Positions 16,611 through 25,199 are shown, counted from the stretch's first letter. The stretch: DNA of 42,957 bases from Bacteroidota bacterium (GCA_027593035.1 JAQCJQ010000008.1:1-42957), one strand, 5' to 3'. The notes: generated by a model from the letters alone, not told the origin. Numbers and translations are program-made.

Positions 16611-19600
16611 ATGCTGCCTCAGAAATACTTCAGAACCTTTTTGTTTTTGACCTTTGTGGCGATCAGTGGCCAATTTCAAAAGGTTCAGGCCCAATGTGAT
16701 ACGTTTGGGTTGTTTGACATCGGAGAAGATGTGGAAATCACTTGTGTGGATTCGTGTATCCAGCTGGTTTCACCTAGCATTGCGAGTGTTGCGGTCGGAG
16801 GATCAGATTATGAAGTAGAAGAAATTGATTACGAATTGCCCTATGCTTTCAATCAAGGGTCTGTGGCAATCAACACGGGCGATGACGATGGCGCTGCAGC
16901 GACCAATGTGCCCATTGGTTTTAGTTTCAATTTTTACGGCAATGACTATACACAATGCCGGTTGTCACCGAATGGATGGATTTCATTCAATCTCAGTGAA
17001 AACGCACCCTATAATCCACCTGGATTGGTTCCAAATGGCAACATGCCACTCAACAGCATCATGGCGGTCTACAGTGATTTGAATCCGTCAACATGTGGCA
17101 ATGTTCGATACAGTACATACGGCGTGGCACCTTGTCGTGAGTTTGTAGTGTCTTTCAATGCCGTTTGCCAGTTTAGCTGCACGAGCAATCAAGTCAGTGC
17201 TGAAATTGTGTTGTATGAAGGGTCGAATGTGATTGAGATCTATTTGGGCAGTCGGCCCTCTTGCTCTTGGGGAAGTGCCGCTGTGGGAATCCAAAATGCA
17301 ACAGGTTCAAGTGGGGTCGCACCCGCGGGATTCAATACAGGAAACTGGTCTGCGAACTCTGAAGCTTGGCGTTTCACCTCGTCGCAGGTTGTCGAAGGAA
17401 CAACCCTTTGGTATGAAGGCGATGAATTTTTAGGCATCGGGGACACCTTGGATTTTTGCACCTCCCAGACAACGACATTGACGGGTTGGTTTAGCCAAAT
17501 CCCTGCGGGGACTTTTTGCGAAGAGTATGACATCAACGTGACCAGTTCCGGATCCTACTCGGGCAATCAGCAAATCGACTGGTCCATCGTCTCCGAAAAT
17601 GGAGCGCTGCTATTTGCAGATGACGCACCATTTGATGGCTCCATCTGCTTGCCCAACGGCTGCTATGGTTTGTTGATGACCGATTCTGGAGGCAACGGCT
17701 GGGGAGATGCGGTATTGACCATCACGGCTCCGGATGGTGAAGAAGTTGGTAACTATACGCTGGCTGTCGGTTCATCGGGTTCTGCCAATTTTTGCGTGGA
17801 TCAATACGACGGCCCAGCGCCCACCGCAGATGATTATGTGCAAGTGGTTTCGGATGAGTTGGAGGTGATCGCGGTCAGCGATGCGGATGCGGGTTTTTCC
17901 TATCCAACACCACTTTGCTCTGGTGGAGACCCTTTTCAAATCACACCGAATTCGCTTGAAGAAGGGACCTGGAGTGTCGATTGCGATGGCTGCTTTGACG
18001 AAACCACTTTGACGATTGACCCGTCAATTGCAGGTGCGGGAGGGCTGCAGGTCATTCACGTCGTTGACGGTTCGTGTTTCGCGGACGTCGAAACCTTGAA
18101 CATTCCCATTGGAAGTACACCCACGCCCGTTTTCACGGCGTCCACAAACATGCTTTGTTTGGGTGAGATTTTCGATATGAACGCCACGCCACCCTATGGT
18201 GCCTGGTCCGCTTCATGCGGTGATTGCATCAATGCGAATACGGGTGTATTCTTTTCCGATGAAGCAGAGGATGGGTTGAATACCGTGACGTTCACAACAT
18301 TCGGCGTTTGTCCTGGAGAATCCTCTTTGGAAATTGGTGTATCACCCCCTTTGGAGGGCATGGCCTCAGGCCCTTCGATTTTATGTGAGGACGAATTGGC
18401 CATTTTTGAAGTGGATGTTCCAGGGATCTGGACGTCGGACTGTTTTGGCTGCATGGACTCGCTAACAGGGGTGTTTGATGCCACAGGGATGGAATCCAAT
18501 ATTTGGAACATCGTTTTCACTCCCGAATCGTATTGCCCCACTATTTCTGAATTGCAACTCGCAGTGAGTGAAAGCGTGGCCATTGGGGCGTCCAATGTGC
18601 CTGGAAGTTTTTGTGAGACGGCGGATGAGTTCCAATTCAATGTCAACGTGCCTGGGGGAACCTGGTCAGCGCCTTGCGGTGCTTGCCTGGATAGCGCAGG
18701 CCTGTTTGTCGTGGGCAATGCGCCGATCGGATTGCTCGATGTGTCGTATTCCATCGCCAACGGCGCGTGCAATGACTCGTCTTCTTGGGTCGTCGATATC
18801 CAGCCGACACTTCAGGCCTCATTCAATGAACCGGACCCTTTGTGCGAAGGAGAACAGATGGGGTTGAGTTTTACATTCGACGCGGACATTCCTGCTGAGT
18901 ATACATTGGGACAAAACGGCGTGTGGTCGTCATCGAATTGTCCAGGGTGTATTTTGAATCCAAACAACGGTTCATTCATCGCTGACCAGTTGGGCACAGT
19001 AGGAATTGAATTTATCTTCAGTAACGAATGCAGCGCACCGTTTATCGGAACAATAAACGTAGAGCCCCAAGTGGATGCGTCCATCGTTCCAATTCTCGAA
19101 CTGTGCGAGTCAGGCGACATCCTTCCATTGCAAGCCGCTGATGGAGGAGGGATCTGGTCCTCGGATTGTACGGGATGTATTATTGGAGGAGATGATTTTG
19201 ATCCGAGCATCGGAGCCGGTGAGTATGAAGTAACATATACGTTGGATGGCGTTTGTTACGATCAGGACATGGTGACTGTCCAAGTGGCTCCGCAGCGTGA
19301 TGCCACAGTGACGCTGCCGGATTGGCTCTGTCTGTCAGCGGATTTTGTACAGCCTGGATTCCTTTGGGGAGGAGGTGTGTGGTCAGCGAATTGTGAAGAC
19401 TGTGTAACCCAAAATAGTGGATCAATCAATTTGCAGGCAGCAGGTATAGGTGTATTGGAACTGACCCATGTGTTGGAGGGCCTTTGCGGAGATTCGGACA
19501 TGGCCACAATGGAAATTATAGGCTGTGATGTTGAGTTTGTGAATGTGTTTTCTCCCAATGGAGACGGTCTAAACGATGAATTGACTTTCAAGTATTTGTC

Positions 19601-19775
19601 ATCCTTCCCTGGAAACCAGTTGCTCATTTTTGACCGTTGGGGCAATGAGGTATACCAGAAGCTGGATTATGGAAACAACTGGCGAGCGGATGGCCTGGAT
19701 GAAGGGACCTATTACTACGTTCTGACAATTCCGAGCAAGGAGTCAATGAACGGTTCATTCATGCTGTTGCGCTAA
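16611..19775 (+). CDS. T9SS-exported protein with seven CxxC modules, type B C-terminal domain
   Basis: I chose the ATG at 16611 for a normal signal peptide (ending VQAQ); an upstream ATG at 16557 adds 18 residues. The mature protein has a nidogen/lectin-like beta-sandwich (about 45-260), then a C-terminal-domain-like disc with CLPNGCYGLLMTDSGGNGWG (about 340-370). Next come seven modules of 75-87 residues, each with W-[ST]-x(2-3)-C-x-x-C. It ends in a gliding-motility/CHU_C type B sorting domain (FSPNGDGLNDEL, IFDRWGNEVYQ, EGTYYYVL, final MLLR). The product should be exported by the type IX system and held on or released from the cell surface. Adhesion is a fair inference. Its 3' end overlaps the convergent oxidoreductase gene by 17 bases. 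Confidence 0.9.
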   Translation: MLPQKYFRTFLFLTFVAISGQFQKVQAQCDTFGLFDIGEDVEITCVDSCIQLVSPSIASVAVGGSDYEVEEIDYELPYAFNQGSVAINTGDDDGAAATNVPIGFSFNFYGNDYTQCRLSPNGWISFNLSENAPYNPPGLVPNGNMPLNSIMAVYSDLNPSTCGNVRYSTYGVAPCREFVVSFNAVCQFSCTSNQVSAEIVLYEGSNVIEIYLGSRPSCSWGSAAVGIQNATGSSGVAPAGFNTGNWSANSEAWRFTSSQVVEGTTLWYEGDEFLGIGDTLDFCTSQTTTLTGWFSQIPAGTFCEEYDINVTSSGSYSGNQQIDWSIVSENGALLFADDAPFDGSICLPNGCYGLLMTDSGGNGWGDAVLTITAPDGEEVGNYTLAVGSSGSANFCVDQYDGPAPTADDYVQVVSDELEVIAVSDADAGFSYPTPLCSGGDPFQITPNSLEEGTWSVDCDGCFDETTLTIDPSIAGAGGLQVIHVVDGSCFADVETLNIPIGSTPTPVFTASTNMLCLGEIFDMNATPPYGAWSASCGDCINANTGVFFSDEAEDGLNTVTFTTFGVCPGESSLEIGVSPPLEGMASGPSILCEDELAIFEVDVPGIWTSDCFGCMDSLTGVFDATGMESNIWNIVFTPESYCPTISELQLAVSESVAIGASNVPGSFCETADEFQFNVNVPGGTWSAPCGACLDSAGLFVVGNAPIGLLDVSYSIANGACNDSSSWVVDIQPTLQASFNEPDPLCEGEQMGLSFTFDADIPAEYTLGQNGVWSSSNCPGCILNPNNGSFIADQLGTVGIEFIFSNECSAPFIGTINVEPQVDASIVPILELCESGDILPLQAADGGGIWSSDCTGCIIGGDDFDPSIGAGEYEVTYTLDGVCYDQDMVTVQVAPQRDATVTLPDWLCLSADFVQPGFLWGGGVWSANCEDCVTQNSGSINLQAAGIGVLELTHVLEGLCGDSDMATMEIIGCDVEFVNVFSPNGDGLNDELTFKYLSSFPGNQLLIFDRWGNEVYQKLDYGNNWRADGLDEGTYYYVLTIPSKESMNGSFMLLR

Positions 19776-20295
19776 TCCCGAGCTTTCCACAAATCGCGAC
19801 TTTCTGATCCCAAGCAGAGACATTCAAACGGTCACCCCGCACCTGATCAGTTGCGACTGCCCCCAAGTAGTTGAACCCCACGTATGCTGCCGTCCTCTCT
19901 AAATGGAGTAGGTAGGTATCAATCGTTCTTAAATTTGTGCCGCCCGGCTGATATGAACTCAATGGAGCGCCCGTCGTAACACTGGTTACAAGTGTTTTTC
20001 CATCGAGGCAACCTCCCTGGGCGTCAAAAGCCCAGCCGTATGTCAAGATGGAATCGAGCCATGCCTTCAATAAAGCTGGCATGCTGTACCAGTATATGGG
20101 GAAGTGGAGGGTAACACTGAGCGCGGCATCAATGGCGTCTTGCTCTTTGCTCAGGTCGAAACCAGAAGTTGTTTGTTGTTCCTCCAATATGCGCACGTTA
20201 AATCGGTCGTCGTTTCGAAAGTTGGCGATGAATTCATGCAGAAAATCCGAGGAACGTGGTTCCGGGCTGCCAATGATCAGAAGGTGCTTTTTCAC
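19759..20295 (-). CDS. Flavodoxin-fold NAD(P)H-dependent oxidoreductase (KefF/MdaB-like)
   Basis: A 178-residue soluble flavoprotein. The N-terminus, LLIIGSPEPRSSDFLHEF, is the FMN/FAD phosphate loop of the NQO/KefF family. LHFPIYWYSMPALLKAWLDS (about 83-102) and GKTLVTSVTTGAP are the two other family signatures. Such enzymes reduce quinones by two-electron transfer from NAD(P)H. The start is GTG (20295), because no ATG fits the conserved N-terminus. It is the last gene of the minus-strand run, 30 bases after the outer-membrane barrel gene, and its stop overlaps the convergent T9SS cargo gene. Confidence 0.88.
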   Translation of the reverse strand: MKKHLLIIGSPEPRSSDFLHEFIANFRNDDRFNVRILEEQQTTSGFDLSKEQDAIDAALSVTLHFPIYWYSMPALLKAWLDSILTYGWAFDAQGGCLDGKTLVTSVTTGAPLSSYQPGGTNLRTIDTYLLHLERTAAYVGFNYLGAVATDQVRGDRLNVSAWDQKVAICGKLGISATA

Positions 20296-20325
20296 GGAGA
20301 GGTAACAGCCAGTTTCATGGCGTGT

Positions 20326-21120
20326 TCAATTCTGTTTTCCGTTGAAGGCAAATTGCAATCCAAGGGACAGGCTATGCACCTCTGGTGAGCGGATTTCTTC
20401 GAAAAATGGGAGGAGCGAGACTTCTGTTAATAAGCTCACGTTACCAAAGCCTACTGCGAAGCGCGCGTGCAATTGAAAAGGATTGATGGGAAAAGCGTCG
20501 ACCGTTTGCTCCGTCTGAATGCCACCATGCTTGTATTTGGTTTTGTATTGACTCCAAATGCGATAGCCGCCAACCAATCCGGCTTCAACGTGCATGCCTT
20601 GATCTCCCTTTCGCGATGTCCTCAAACTCACGAGCAAGGGTAGACGAAAGTATACCGCATCCAGGTGGTTTTTACTGATAGCAAGGGAATCACTGCCAAT
20701 GAAGGTAGACATGACCCGCTCTTCATCTTCGCTAAAATAGAGCAGGTGCTCATCATCAATCCCGACATGCCACCAATCGAATCCAAGTCCAGTCGTAAAG
20801 GCGATGTACTCGCCGATGAAGCGCTGACGATGCTCAAATGGATTCAGTTCGACCCTCCAACTTTCGGAGATGTCATCCAGTTCCATGCCGAGATGATCGG
20901 GAGCGCCGAAAGAAGCATCATAATCCTCTAGGTCTCCTTGGAATTGTGCCATGGAAACAAGATTCAACGAAAGCCCACCCCAGTAACCCTCACTGCTGGG
21001 CTTCTTGCTGGGCCGCGGTATGGTGTCATTGACTAAATTTTCGTTCGAAAACGCATCACTAGCGATCAAGAAAAGTCCACAAGTCAAAAGAATGTACGCC
21101 GGGTTGAAATTGATTTTCAT
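20326..21120 (-). CDS. Outer-membrane beta-barrel protein (PorT-like), unknown
   Basis: A 264-residue protein with a signal peptide ending near DAFS (about residue 25), followed by alternating hydrophobic strands. GGLSLNLVSMAQFQGDL near the mature start and the terminal strand VHSLSLGLQFAFNG are typical of small PorT-like barrels. The mature N-terminus is basic and proline-rich (PRPSKKP). Long acidic loops lie between strands. No enzymatic motif was seen. It follows DUF5777 by 67 bases on the same strand and may be the fourth gene of that operon. Confidence 0.72.
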   Translation of the reverse strand: MKINFNPAYILLTCGLFLIASDAFSNENLVNDTIPRPSKKPSSEGYWGGLSLNLVSMAQFQGDLEDYDASFGAPDHLGMELDDISESWRVELNPFEHRQRFIGEYIAFTTGLGFDWWHVGIDDEHLLYFSEDEERVMSTFIGSDSLAISKNHLDAVYFRLPLLVSLRTSRKGDQGMHVEAGLVGGYRIWSQYKTKYKHGGIQTEQTVDAFPINPFQLHARFAVGFGNVSLLTEVSLLPFFEEIRSPEVHSLSLGLQFAFNGKQN

Positions 21121-21187
21121 GATGCTGTTTCTCTAGGTCTTTCAAATTCCGTACCAAAAGAATGGACGACAACGCAATGACCACTCT

Positions 21188-22054
21188 TCACGAGAAGACT
21201 CGGCTCAAATTGAAGCCAAAGAACAAATCTCCGTCGAGCCAGCGTCCCGTAGTTTCCGTTAAGAATGCCCGCTCAAACATGCCTTGAGAATTGGTGACGT
21301 GTAGTTGGAAGACATGTCCTCCGGTTTCGATGTCGACACCCAAAGAAAGGCTATTGGTGGTCCCGTCATCCAAGCCTTTGATTGGAAGGTGGTACTCGGT
21401 ATTGACGCTTACGCGATGGGTCAACTTGTGCCGGCCGCCGATACCGATCGTAAGTTGATCGTGGCTCTGTGAAGTGAAGCTCACCAGGTTGCGGTGTGTC
21501 ATCGATGGGACGACAGCCAAACTGGTTTTTTCATTCACTTTCCTCGTCAGGATTAGCTGGTGCACATAACTCAGTCGCGACGAAAAAAGATTGTCTCGTT
21601 CGGGATCTGTCCAGCGCAAGCCGTTGGCCATGGTCACACCATAATAGGTCAAGCTGACCGGCATGCTGTTGTCCGATTTCTGAATGAGCAATTTGCCCTT
21701 GATGCTGGCTTCAATGGTTTTCTGAAAAGTGCTTCGACCGATACCGAGGCTCCAACGGTCCGTGATGCCATAGTCAAATCCCATGCGCATGCTCGCATTG
21801 TCTAGCCCCCAAAGGGAGTAGGCGCCTTCATTGATTCTTCCAAATCGGTGGGCAATGACAAAATGCAAAACGCCCGCTCCGGGCGTCTCGTTGCTTTGCA
21901 TGTTGATGACCCGCGTGTCCTTGAAGGTTGCGGTCACCTCACGCACCTCGGGTTCGCTGTCTAAGGCATCCAATAAGCTTTGGCTCGAAGCCGGGAAGCT
22001 GAGCAGTCCAAAGAGAGCGATGAAAAAAAATAGAGACCGGAATGGATGCTGCAT
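21188..22054 (-). CDS. DUF5777 family beta-barrel protein
   Basis: An outer-membrane barrel of 288 residues. The ATG at 22054 gives the signal peptide (ending ASSQ); the frame also begins 9 bases upstream at a TTG. The start of the mature protein carries VTATFKDTRVINMQSNETP and VLHFVIAHRFGRIN, the DUF5777 hallmark, and the last strand is DLFFGFNLSRVFS. The gene begins 10 bases after the YceI stop, so the two are surely one transcript. In Bacteroidota this family travels with YceI and a haem-binding protein, as here. The transported or bound substrate is unknown. Confidence 0.87.
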   Translation of the reverse strand: MQHPFRSLFFFIALFGLLSFPASSQSLLDALDSEPEVREVTATFKDTRVINMQSNETPGAGVLHFVIAHRFGRINEGAYSLWGLDNASMRMGFDYGITDRWSLGIGRSTFQKTIEASIKGKLLIQKSDNSMPVSLTYYGVTMANGLRWTDPERDNLFSSRLSYVHQLILTRKVNEKTSLAVVPSMTHRNLVSFTSQSHDQLTIGIGGRHKLTHRVSVNTEYHLPIKGLDDGTTNSLSLGVDIETGGHVFQLHVTNSQGMFERAFLTETTGRWLDGDLFFGFNLSRVFS

Positions 22055-22064
22055 GGAGCTCAAT

Positions 22065-22613
22065 TTAGCGCAGTGTTAGTTGCGCATCAACAGTAACCGC
22101 GATCTGTTCCGCGATCTGTTTTTGAACCAGTTTGGGAATCTTGATCGCATGGTCTGCAGTGAGCACGTCAAAGGCGGCTCGGATTTCCCAAGAATCCCCC
22201 TGTTTTCTGGCTTGCCCTTGAATTGTGGTAGAGTTTGGCGTGGCATGCAAAGTGAACGTCCCGGAGGCAATCACATCATTCCATTCTTCATTGTCAGGTA
22301 GATCAGCCCAGTTTTCAATGGTGCCCTCAAAGGTTGATCGCGGGAACCGCTCACTTTCCAAATAGTTTTCATTGAAATGCTCTTCCATGAGCGCCTTCTC
22401 AAAATGAAAAGAGAGGATGGGCACTTGAAAGGCAAAACCAGCTGACGAGCCATTGCTGAGGTCCAAAATGGCACTCATTTGATGGGTTGCAGCCTCAATG
22501 TCTTCCAGTGGTGTGGAAGAAAAAAAATGAACGTGGCCAGCGCGTGTAATGTGTTGCTGCGCAGTTGTCACTAAGGATCCGCTCAATAGCAGCAGGAGAA
22601 ATGTGTTTTTCAT
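22065..22613 (-). CDS. YceI family periplasmic lipid-binding protein
   Basis: A 182-residue exported protein with a signal peptide ending near TTAQ (about residue 18). The mature part is an YceI lipocalin-like barrel: it begins GHVHFFSSTPLEDIEA and includes MEEHFNENYLESERFP (about 75-91), the motif in which partner residues line the ligand tunnel. YceI proteins bind polyisoprenoids or similar amphiphiles. It sits between the haem lipoprotein (20 bases upstream) and DUF5777 (10 bases downstream), which supports a joint role in envelope electron or lipid transfer. Confidence 0.9.
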   Translation of the reverse strand: MKNTFLLLLLSGSLVTTAQQHITRAGHVHFFSSTPLEDIEAATHQMSAILDLSNGSSAGFAFQVPILSFHFEKALMEEHFNENYLESERFPRSTFEGTIENWADLPDNEEWNDVIASGTFTLHATPNSTTIQGQARKQGDSWEIRAAFDVLTADHAIKIPKLVQKQIAEQIAVTVDAQLTLR

Positions 22614-22633
22614 GATGTTCAGAAGTGGATTTA

Positions 22634-22999
22634 CTAAAAGGGGCTGCCGTTTTCGACCCAGTCCAAGATGGCAGCCAATTCGCAGGCATTGAGCCCTCCG
22701 TTGGGCGGCATGACATCGGGATCACTCATTGGAAGTTGGATGCGATCAGCAAGTCCGTTATAGCTAACCGCAGCAACGACTTGATCGTAGTTGGTGAGAG
22801 AAAGGCCTCCAGAAGGGTCGCTTCCGCTGTGACAACCAGCGCATTCGCTATCGACAATTTCCGCAATGTGGGATTGGTAGGTGGCTTCAATCGTGGGGCA
22901 ATCAGAGGTTCCATACAACATGGATTCAACGTTGTATTGGCAGCTGTTCAGAACGAACAGAATACTGACTACGCAAATCGGAACGAGCTTGAATTTCAT
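22634..22999 (-). CDS. Cytochrome c-like lipoprotein
   Basis: A 121-residue protein with a lipobox VLNSC (Cys20) and one CxxCH haem c site, CAGCH, at about residues 54-58. The likely sixth ligand is Met in DVMPPNGG (near 97). The compact layout matches short Bacteroidota haem-binding proteins annotated as c-type cytochromes. The lipid anchor suggests the outer leaflet of the inner membrane or the outer membrane. It is the first gene of the minus-strand run and is divergent from yebC with 120 bases between starts. It probably carries electrons for whatever process YceI and DUF5777 serve. Confidence 0.87.
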   Translation of the reverse strand: MKFKLVPICVVSILFVLNSCQYNVESMLYGTSDCPTIEATYQSHIAEIVDSECAGCHSGSDPSGGLSLTNYDQVVAAVSYNGLADRIQLPMSDPDVMPPNGGLNACELAAILDWVENGSPF

Positions 23000-23119
23000 G
23001 AACTAAAGATAGCAAGAGATGTCCAAGTAACTCGTGAGGTCTAGGCAACGAGCTGCTGGGTCATGGCGGAAGATTGTGAGTCATGTCCGATATTTACACC
23101 GAACTAGAGCAATACGAAG

Positions 23120-23851
23120 ATGGGCAGAGCATTTGAATTCCGGAAAGCGCGCAAATTCAAGCGGTGGGCAGCCATGGCGAAAACCTTTGCGCGATTGAAC
23201 AAAGATCTCATCATCGCCATTCGGGAAGGGAGCAGTGCCGATCCCGAGATAAACCCACGGTTGCGAGCGGTTCTACAAAACTGCCGGGCGGCCAACATGC
23301 CCAAGGATAATGTAGAACGGGCGATCAAAAAAGCGACGGATAAGGATACGTCCGATTACAAGCAGGTCAATTTTGAGGGCTATGCTCCTCACGGCATTGC
23401 GGTTTTTGTTGAAACAGCGACGGATAACAACAACCGCACTGTGGCCAACGTTCGCAGCCATTTTAATAAGAGCAATGGCAACTTGGGGACCACCGGGAGC
23501 GTTGAATTCATGTTCGACCATTTGTGCTTTTTCAAAATCACTGCCGAAGGAGTGGATGCAGAAATGCTGGAGTTGGATTTGATTGATTTTGGCGCTGAAG
23601 ATGTGGATTTGGATGGGGAAAATATCGTGATTTATGGCCCGTTTGAATCCTTTGGGACACTTCAGACCAAGCTGGAGCAGGAGGGCTATGCGATTGTCGA
23701 GTCTGGCCTGGAACGCCTGCCCAACATCACCAAGGAATTGGATCCAGAAGCCACATTGGAGGTAGAAAAGTTGATTGAAAAATTGGAGGAAGACGACGAT
23801 GTTCAAAATGTATTCCATACCATGAGTTCGTCCTCTCCAGAAGAGGAGTGA
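23120..23851 (+). CDS. yebC: YebC/PmpR family regulator
   Basis: A 243-residue protein with the YebC/PmpR signature throughout: MGRAFEFRKARKFKRWAAMA at the start, the segment ARLNKDLIIAIREG, NMPKDNVERAIKKA (about 60-73), YAPHGIAVFVETATDNNNRT and a C-terminal acidic tail. YebC proteins act either as DNA-binding transcription factors or, as shown for several members, as ribosome-associated factors for proline-rich translation. The start motif is more basic than the common MAGHSKWANIKHRK but aligns with it. The acidic tail (last 12 residues) is longer than usual. Confidence 0.95.
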   Translation: MGRAFEFRKARKFKRWAAMAKTFARLNKDLIIAIREGSSADPEINPRLRAVLQNCRAANMPKDNVERAIKKATDKDTSDYKQVNFEGYAPHGIAVFVETATDNNNRTVANVRSHFNKSNGNLGTTGSVEFMFDHLCFFKITAEGVDAEMLELDLIDFGAEDVDLDGENIVIYGPFESFGTLQTKLEQEGYAIVESGLERLPNITKELDPEATLEVEKLIEKLEEDDDVQNVFHTMSSSSPEEE

Positions 23852-23894
23852 GCAGGTCGAGTGATTTGGACCTGAACAGGACTAACTTCGCGCC

Positions 23895-24854
23895 ATGGAA
23901 CGGAAACTGGTCGAATCGGAAATGGTGTTGTTGGACTTCCTCATGGATCATGGGGGTTTTTCGACGCGAACGAGAGCGCGAACAGCGATTAAGGCTGGAT
24001 TGGTAACGGTCGATGGGACTGCAGTGCGGATCCCTTCCACGACGGTTGCGGCAGGCGTTACCATCACGTGGACTTCGCTTTCCAAGGCTGTGAAGCCGAA
24101 GGATTTTGATTTGGGTGGGGCCTCGGGCTCCTCGCAGAAGGACCCGAAATCGATTCCGTCACCTTATGACATTGTCTTTGAAGACGATTTGTTGATTGGG
24201 TATGTCAAGCCAGCAGGGATGGTTTTTGCTTCGCCAAAACCACAAGTGAAAACGAGTTATACCAGGATGCGAGAATGGATGGCCAAAGCCCGTCCAGAGT
24301 GCCAGGATGTGCATTTTGTGAATCGCATTGAAAAGGAATCCTCAGGAATCTGCTTGATCGCCAAGGACCTGCAGTTGCGGAAGCACCTGCAAGATCATTG
24401 GGAAGGGATGGAGAGCGGCATGTACGTGGTGGTTGACGGACACTTGCCGCCGGACGATGTCATCACAGCGTTTGAGCCTTCGGACTCTCCTAAGAAGCGA
24501 GGTCCTTTGCGGGAATTCCCTTACAGAACGATGCGAGCTACGTCTACCCACACCTTGCTGAAATTCCGAATGAAATTTGATGATGTACCGGTTCTGATGT
24601 CAGGATTGCGTCGTCATAGTTGCATGGTGGTTGGCAAAGGAAAGGAGGCTCCCGATCCCATGGGACGTTCCGGATTGCACCTCTATGCGCTTGAGATTAA
24701 AGGATTGGATGGAGAGGTCAAAGAATTGAAGTCAAGAGTTCCCAATGAATTCCTGCAATTGATGAAAGGGGGTAAGGGTCCCAAGGCCATTCCAGGAAAA
24801 TCGGAACATAAAAAAACGCGATCACCTCAAGAGGGAACGCGTCCTGTTCGATAA
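23895..24854 (+). CDS. RluA-like pseudouridine synthase with catalytic Asp replaced by Glu
   Basis: A 319-residue RluA-superfamily protein. The N-terminal S4-like domain (about 10-60) includes RTRARTAIKAGLVTVDGTAV. The catalytic domain has YDIVFEDDLLIGYVKPAGM (about 91-109) and the motif VNRIEKESSGICLIAKD (142-158), aligned with the family's HRLDxxTSGxxxxAK. The universally conserved catalytic Asp is Glu146 (codon GAA at 24330-24332) and the preceding His-Arg is Asn-Arg. Other features of the fold, including LHLYALEIKG, are kept. It may be inactive or altered, perhaps an RNA-binding protein. The C-terminal tail is basic (SEHKKTRSPQEGTRPVR) and is read through the terminator of the opposite-strand small gene. 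yebC lies 43 bases upstream. Confidence 0.85.
   Translation: MERKLVESEMVLLDFLMDHGGFSTRTRARTAIKAGLVTVDGTAVRIPSTTVAAGVTITWTSLSKAVKPKDFDLGGASGSSQKDPKSIPSPYDIVFEDDLLIGYVKPAGMVFASPKPQVKTSYTRMREWMAKARPECQDVHFVNRIEKESSGICLIAKDLQLRKHLQDHWEGMESGMYVVVDGHLPPDDVITAFEPSDSPKKRGPLREFPYRTMRATSTHTLLKFRMKFDDVPVLMSGLRRHSCMVVGKGKEAPDPMGRSGLHLYALEIKGLDGEVKELKSRVPNEFLQLMKGGKGPKAIPGKSEHKKTRSPQEGTRPVR
24809..24842 (-). terminator. Intrinsic terminator for small minus-strand gene
   Basis: On the minus strand, ACGCG...CGCGT with an inner CCTC-TT-GAGG pairing is followed by a run of seven Ts. It starts 25 bases after the stop of the small gene 24867-25052 and lies inside the 3' coding end of the RluA-like gene on the other strand. 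It supports real transcription of the small gene. Confidence 0.7.
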
Positions 24855-24866
24855 AATCTTTCTGCC

Positions 24867-25052
24867 TTACAGAGTGTAGCGGGTTTCCAGCCAGTCTCGA
24901 AGCTCAATGGACTCCATTGGACTGAGGCTTCGGAATGCGATGCGCATTGCTCTGCGGATCATCACGGGTTCACCATGTACATGACGGATGAGCGTTTTGT
25001 ACTGTTCAAGTGCGCTCGGTGCGTGGGTGATGGGGATACCAGGGATGGACAT
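24867..25052 (-). CDS. Small basic protein, 61 residues, unknown
   Basis: A 61-residue open frame from an ATG at 25052. An in-frame TAG about 30 bases upstream excludes a longer N-terminus. The product is helical in appearance and basic: SALEQYKTLIRHVHGEP, then MIRRAMRIAFRSLSPMES and a final RDWLETRYTL. No signal peptide is present. I do not recognise the family. The case for reality is the well-placed intrinsic terminator directly downstream on the same strand, and a composition like a real cytoplasmic protein. The region is antisense to any readthrough transcript from the RluA-like gene. Confidence 0.55.
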   Translation of the reverse strand: MSIPGIPITHAPSALEQYKTLIRHVHGEPVMIRRAMRIAFRSLSPMESIELRDWLETRYTL

Positions 25053-25171
25053 AATCGCAAAGTGTTGTAATCGAATCCTCCTACGAATGAGAAGCCTGCT
25101 AAGTTTCGTGATGGCAGATATTTCTGCACCCGTCTCCGTTTAACACGCTGATTGTAAGTGTTTAGAAACAC

Positions 25172-25199
25172 AAAACGCCGGGACGTTTCCCAGCGTTTT
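25172..25199. terminator. Hairpin, probable bidirectional terminator
   Basis: AAAACGC and GCGTTTT flank an inner GGGA-CGTT-TCCC, giving a strong stem with short T-runs in both directions. On the plus strand it could end readthrough from the yebC/RluA-like genes before the thiolase promoter. Confidence 0.6.

Noticed and set aside
25060-25140. Possible tRNA on the minus strand (ATTCGAT resembles a T-loop)
   Set aside because: No T-arm or acceptor stem can be paired around it, and no anticodon arm was found.
24962-25171. Minus-strand frame of 69 codons overlapping the small gene
   Set aside because: It overlaps the better supported 24867-25052 gene in another frame and starts next to a terminator hairpin.
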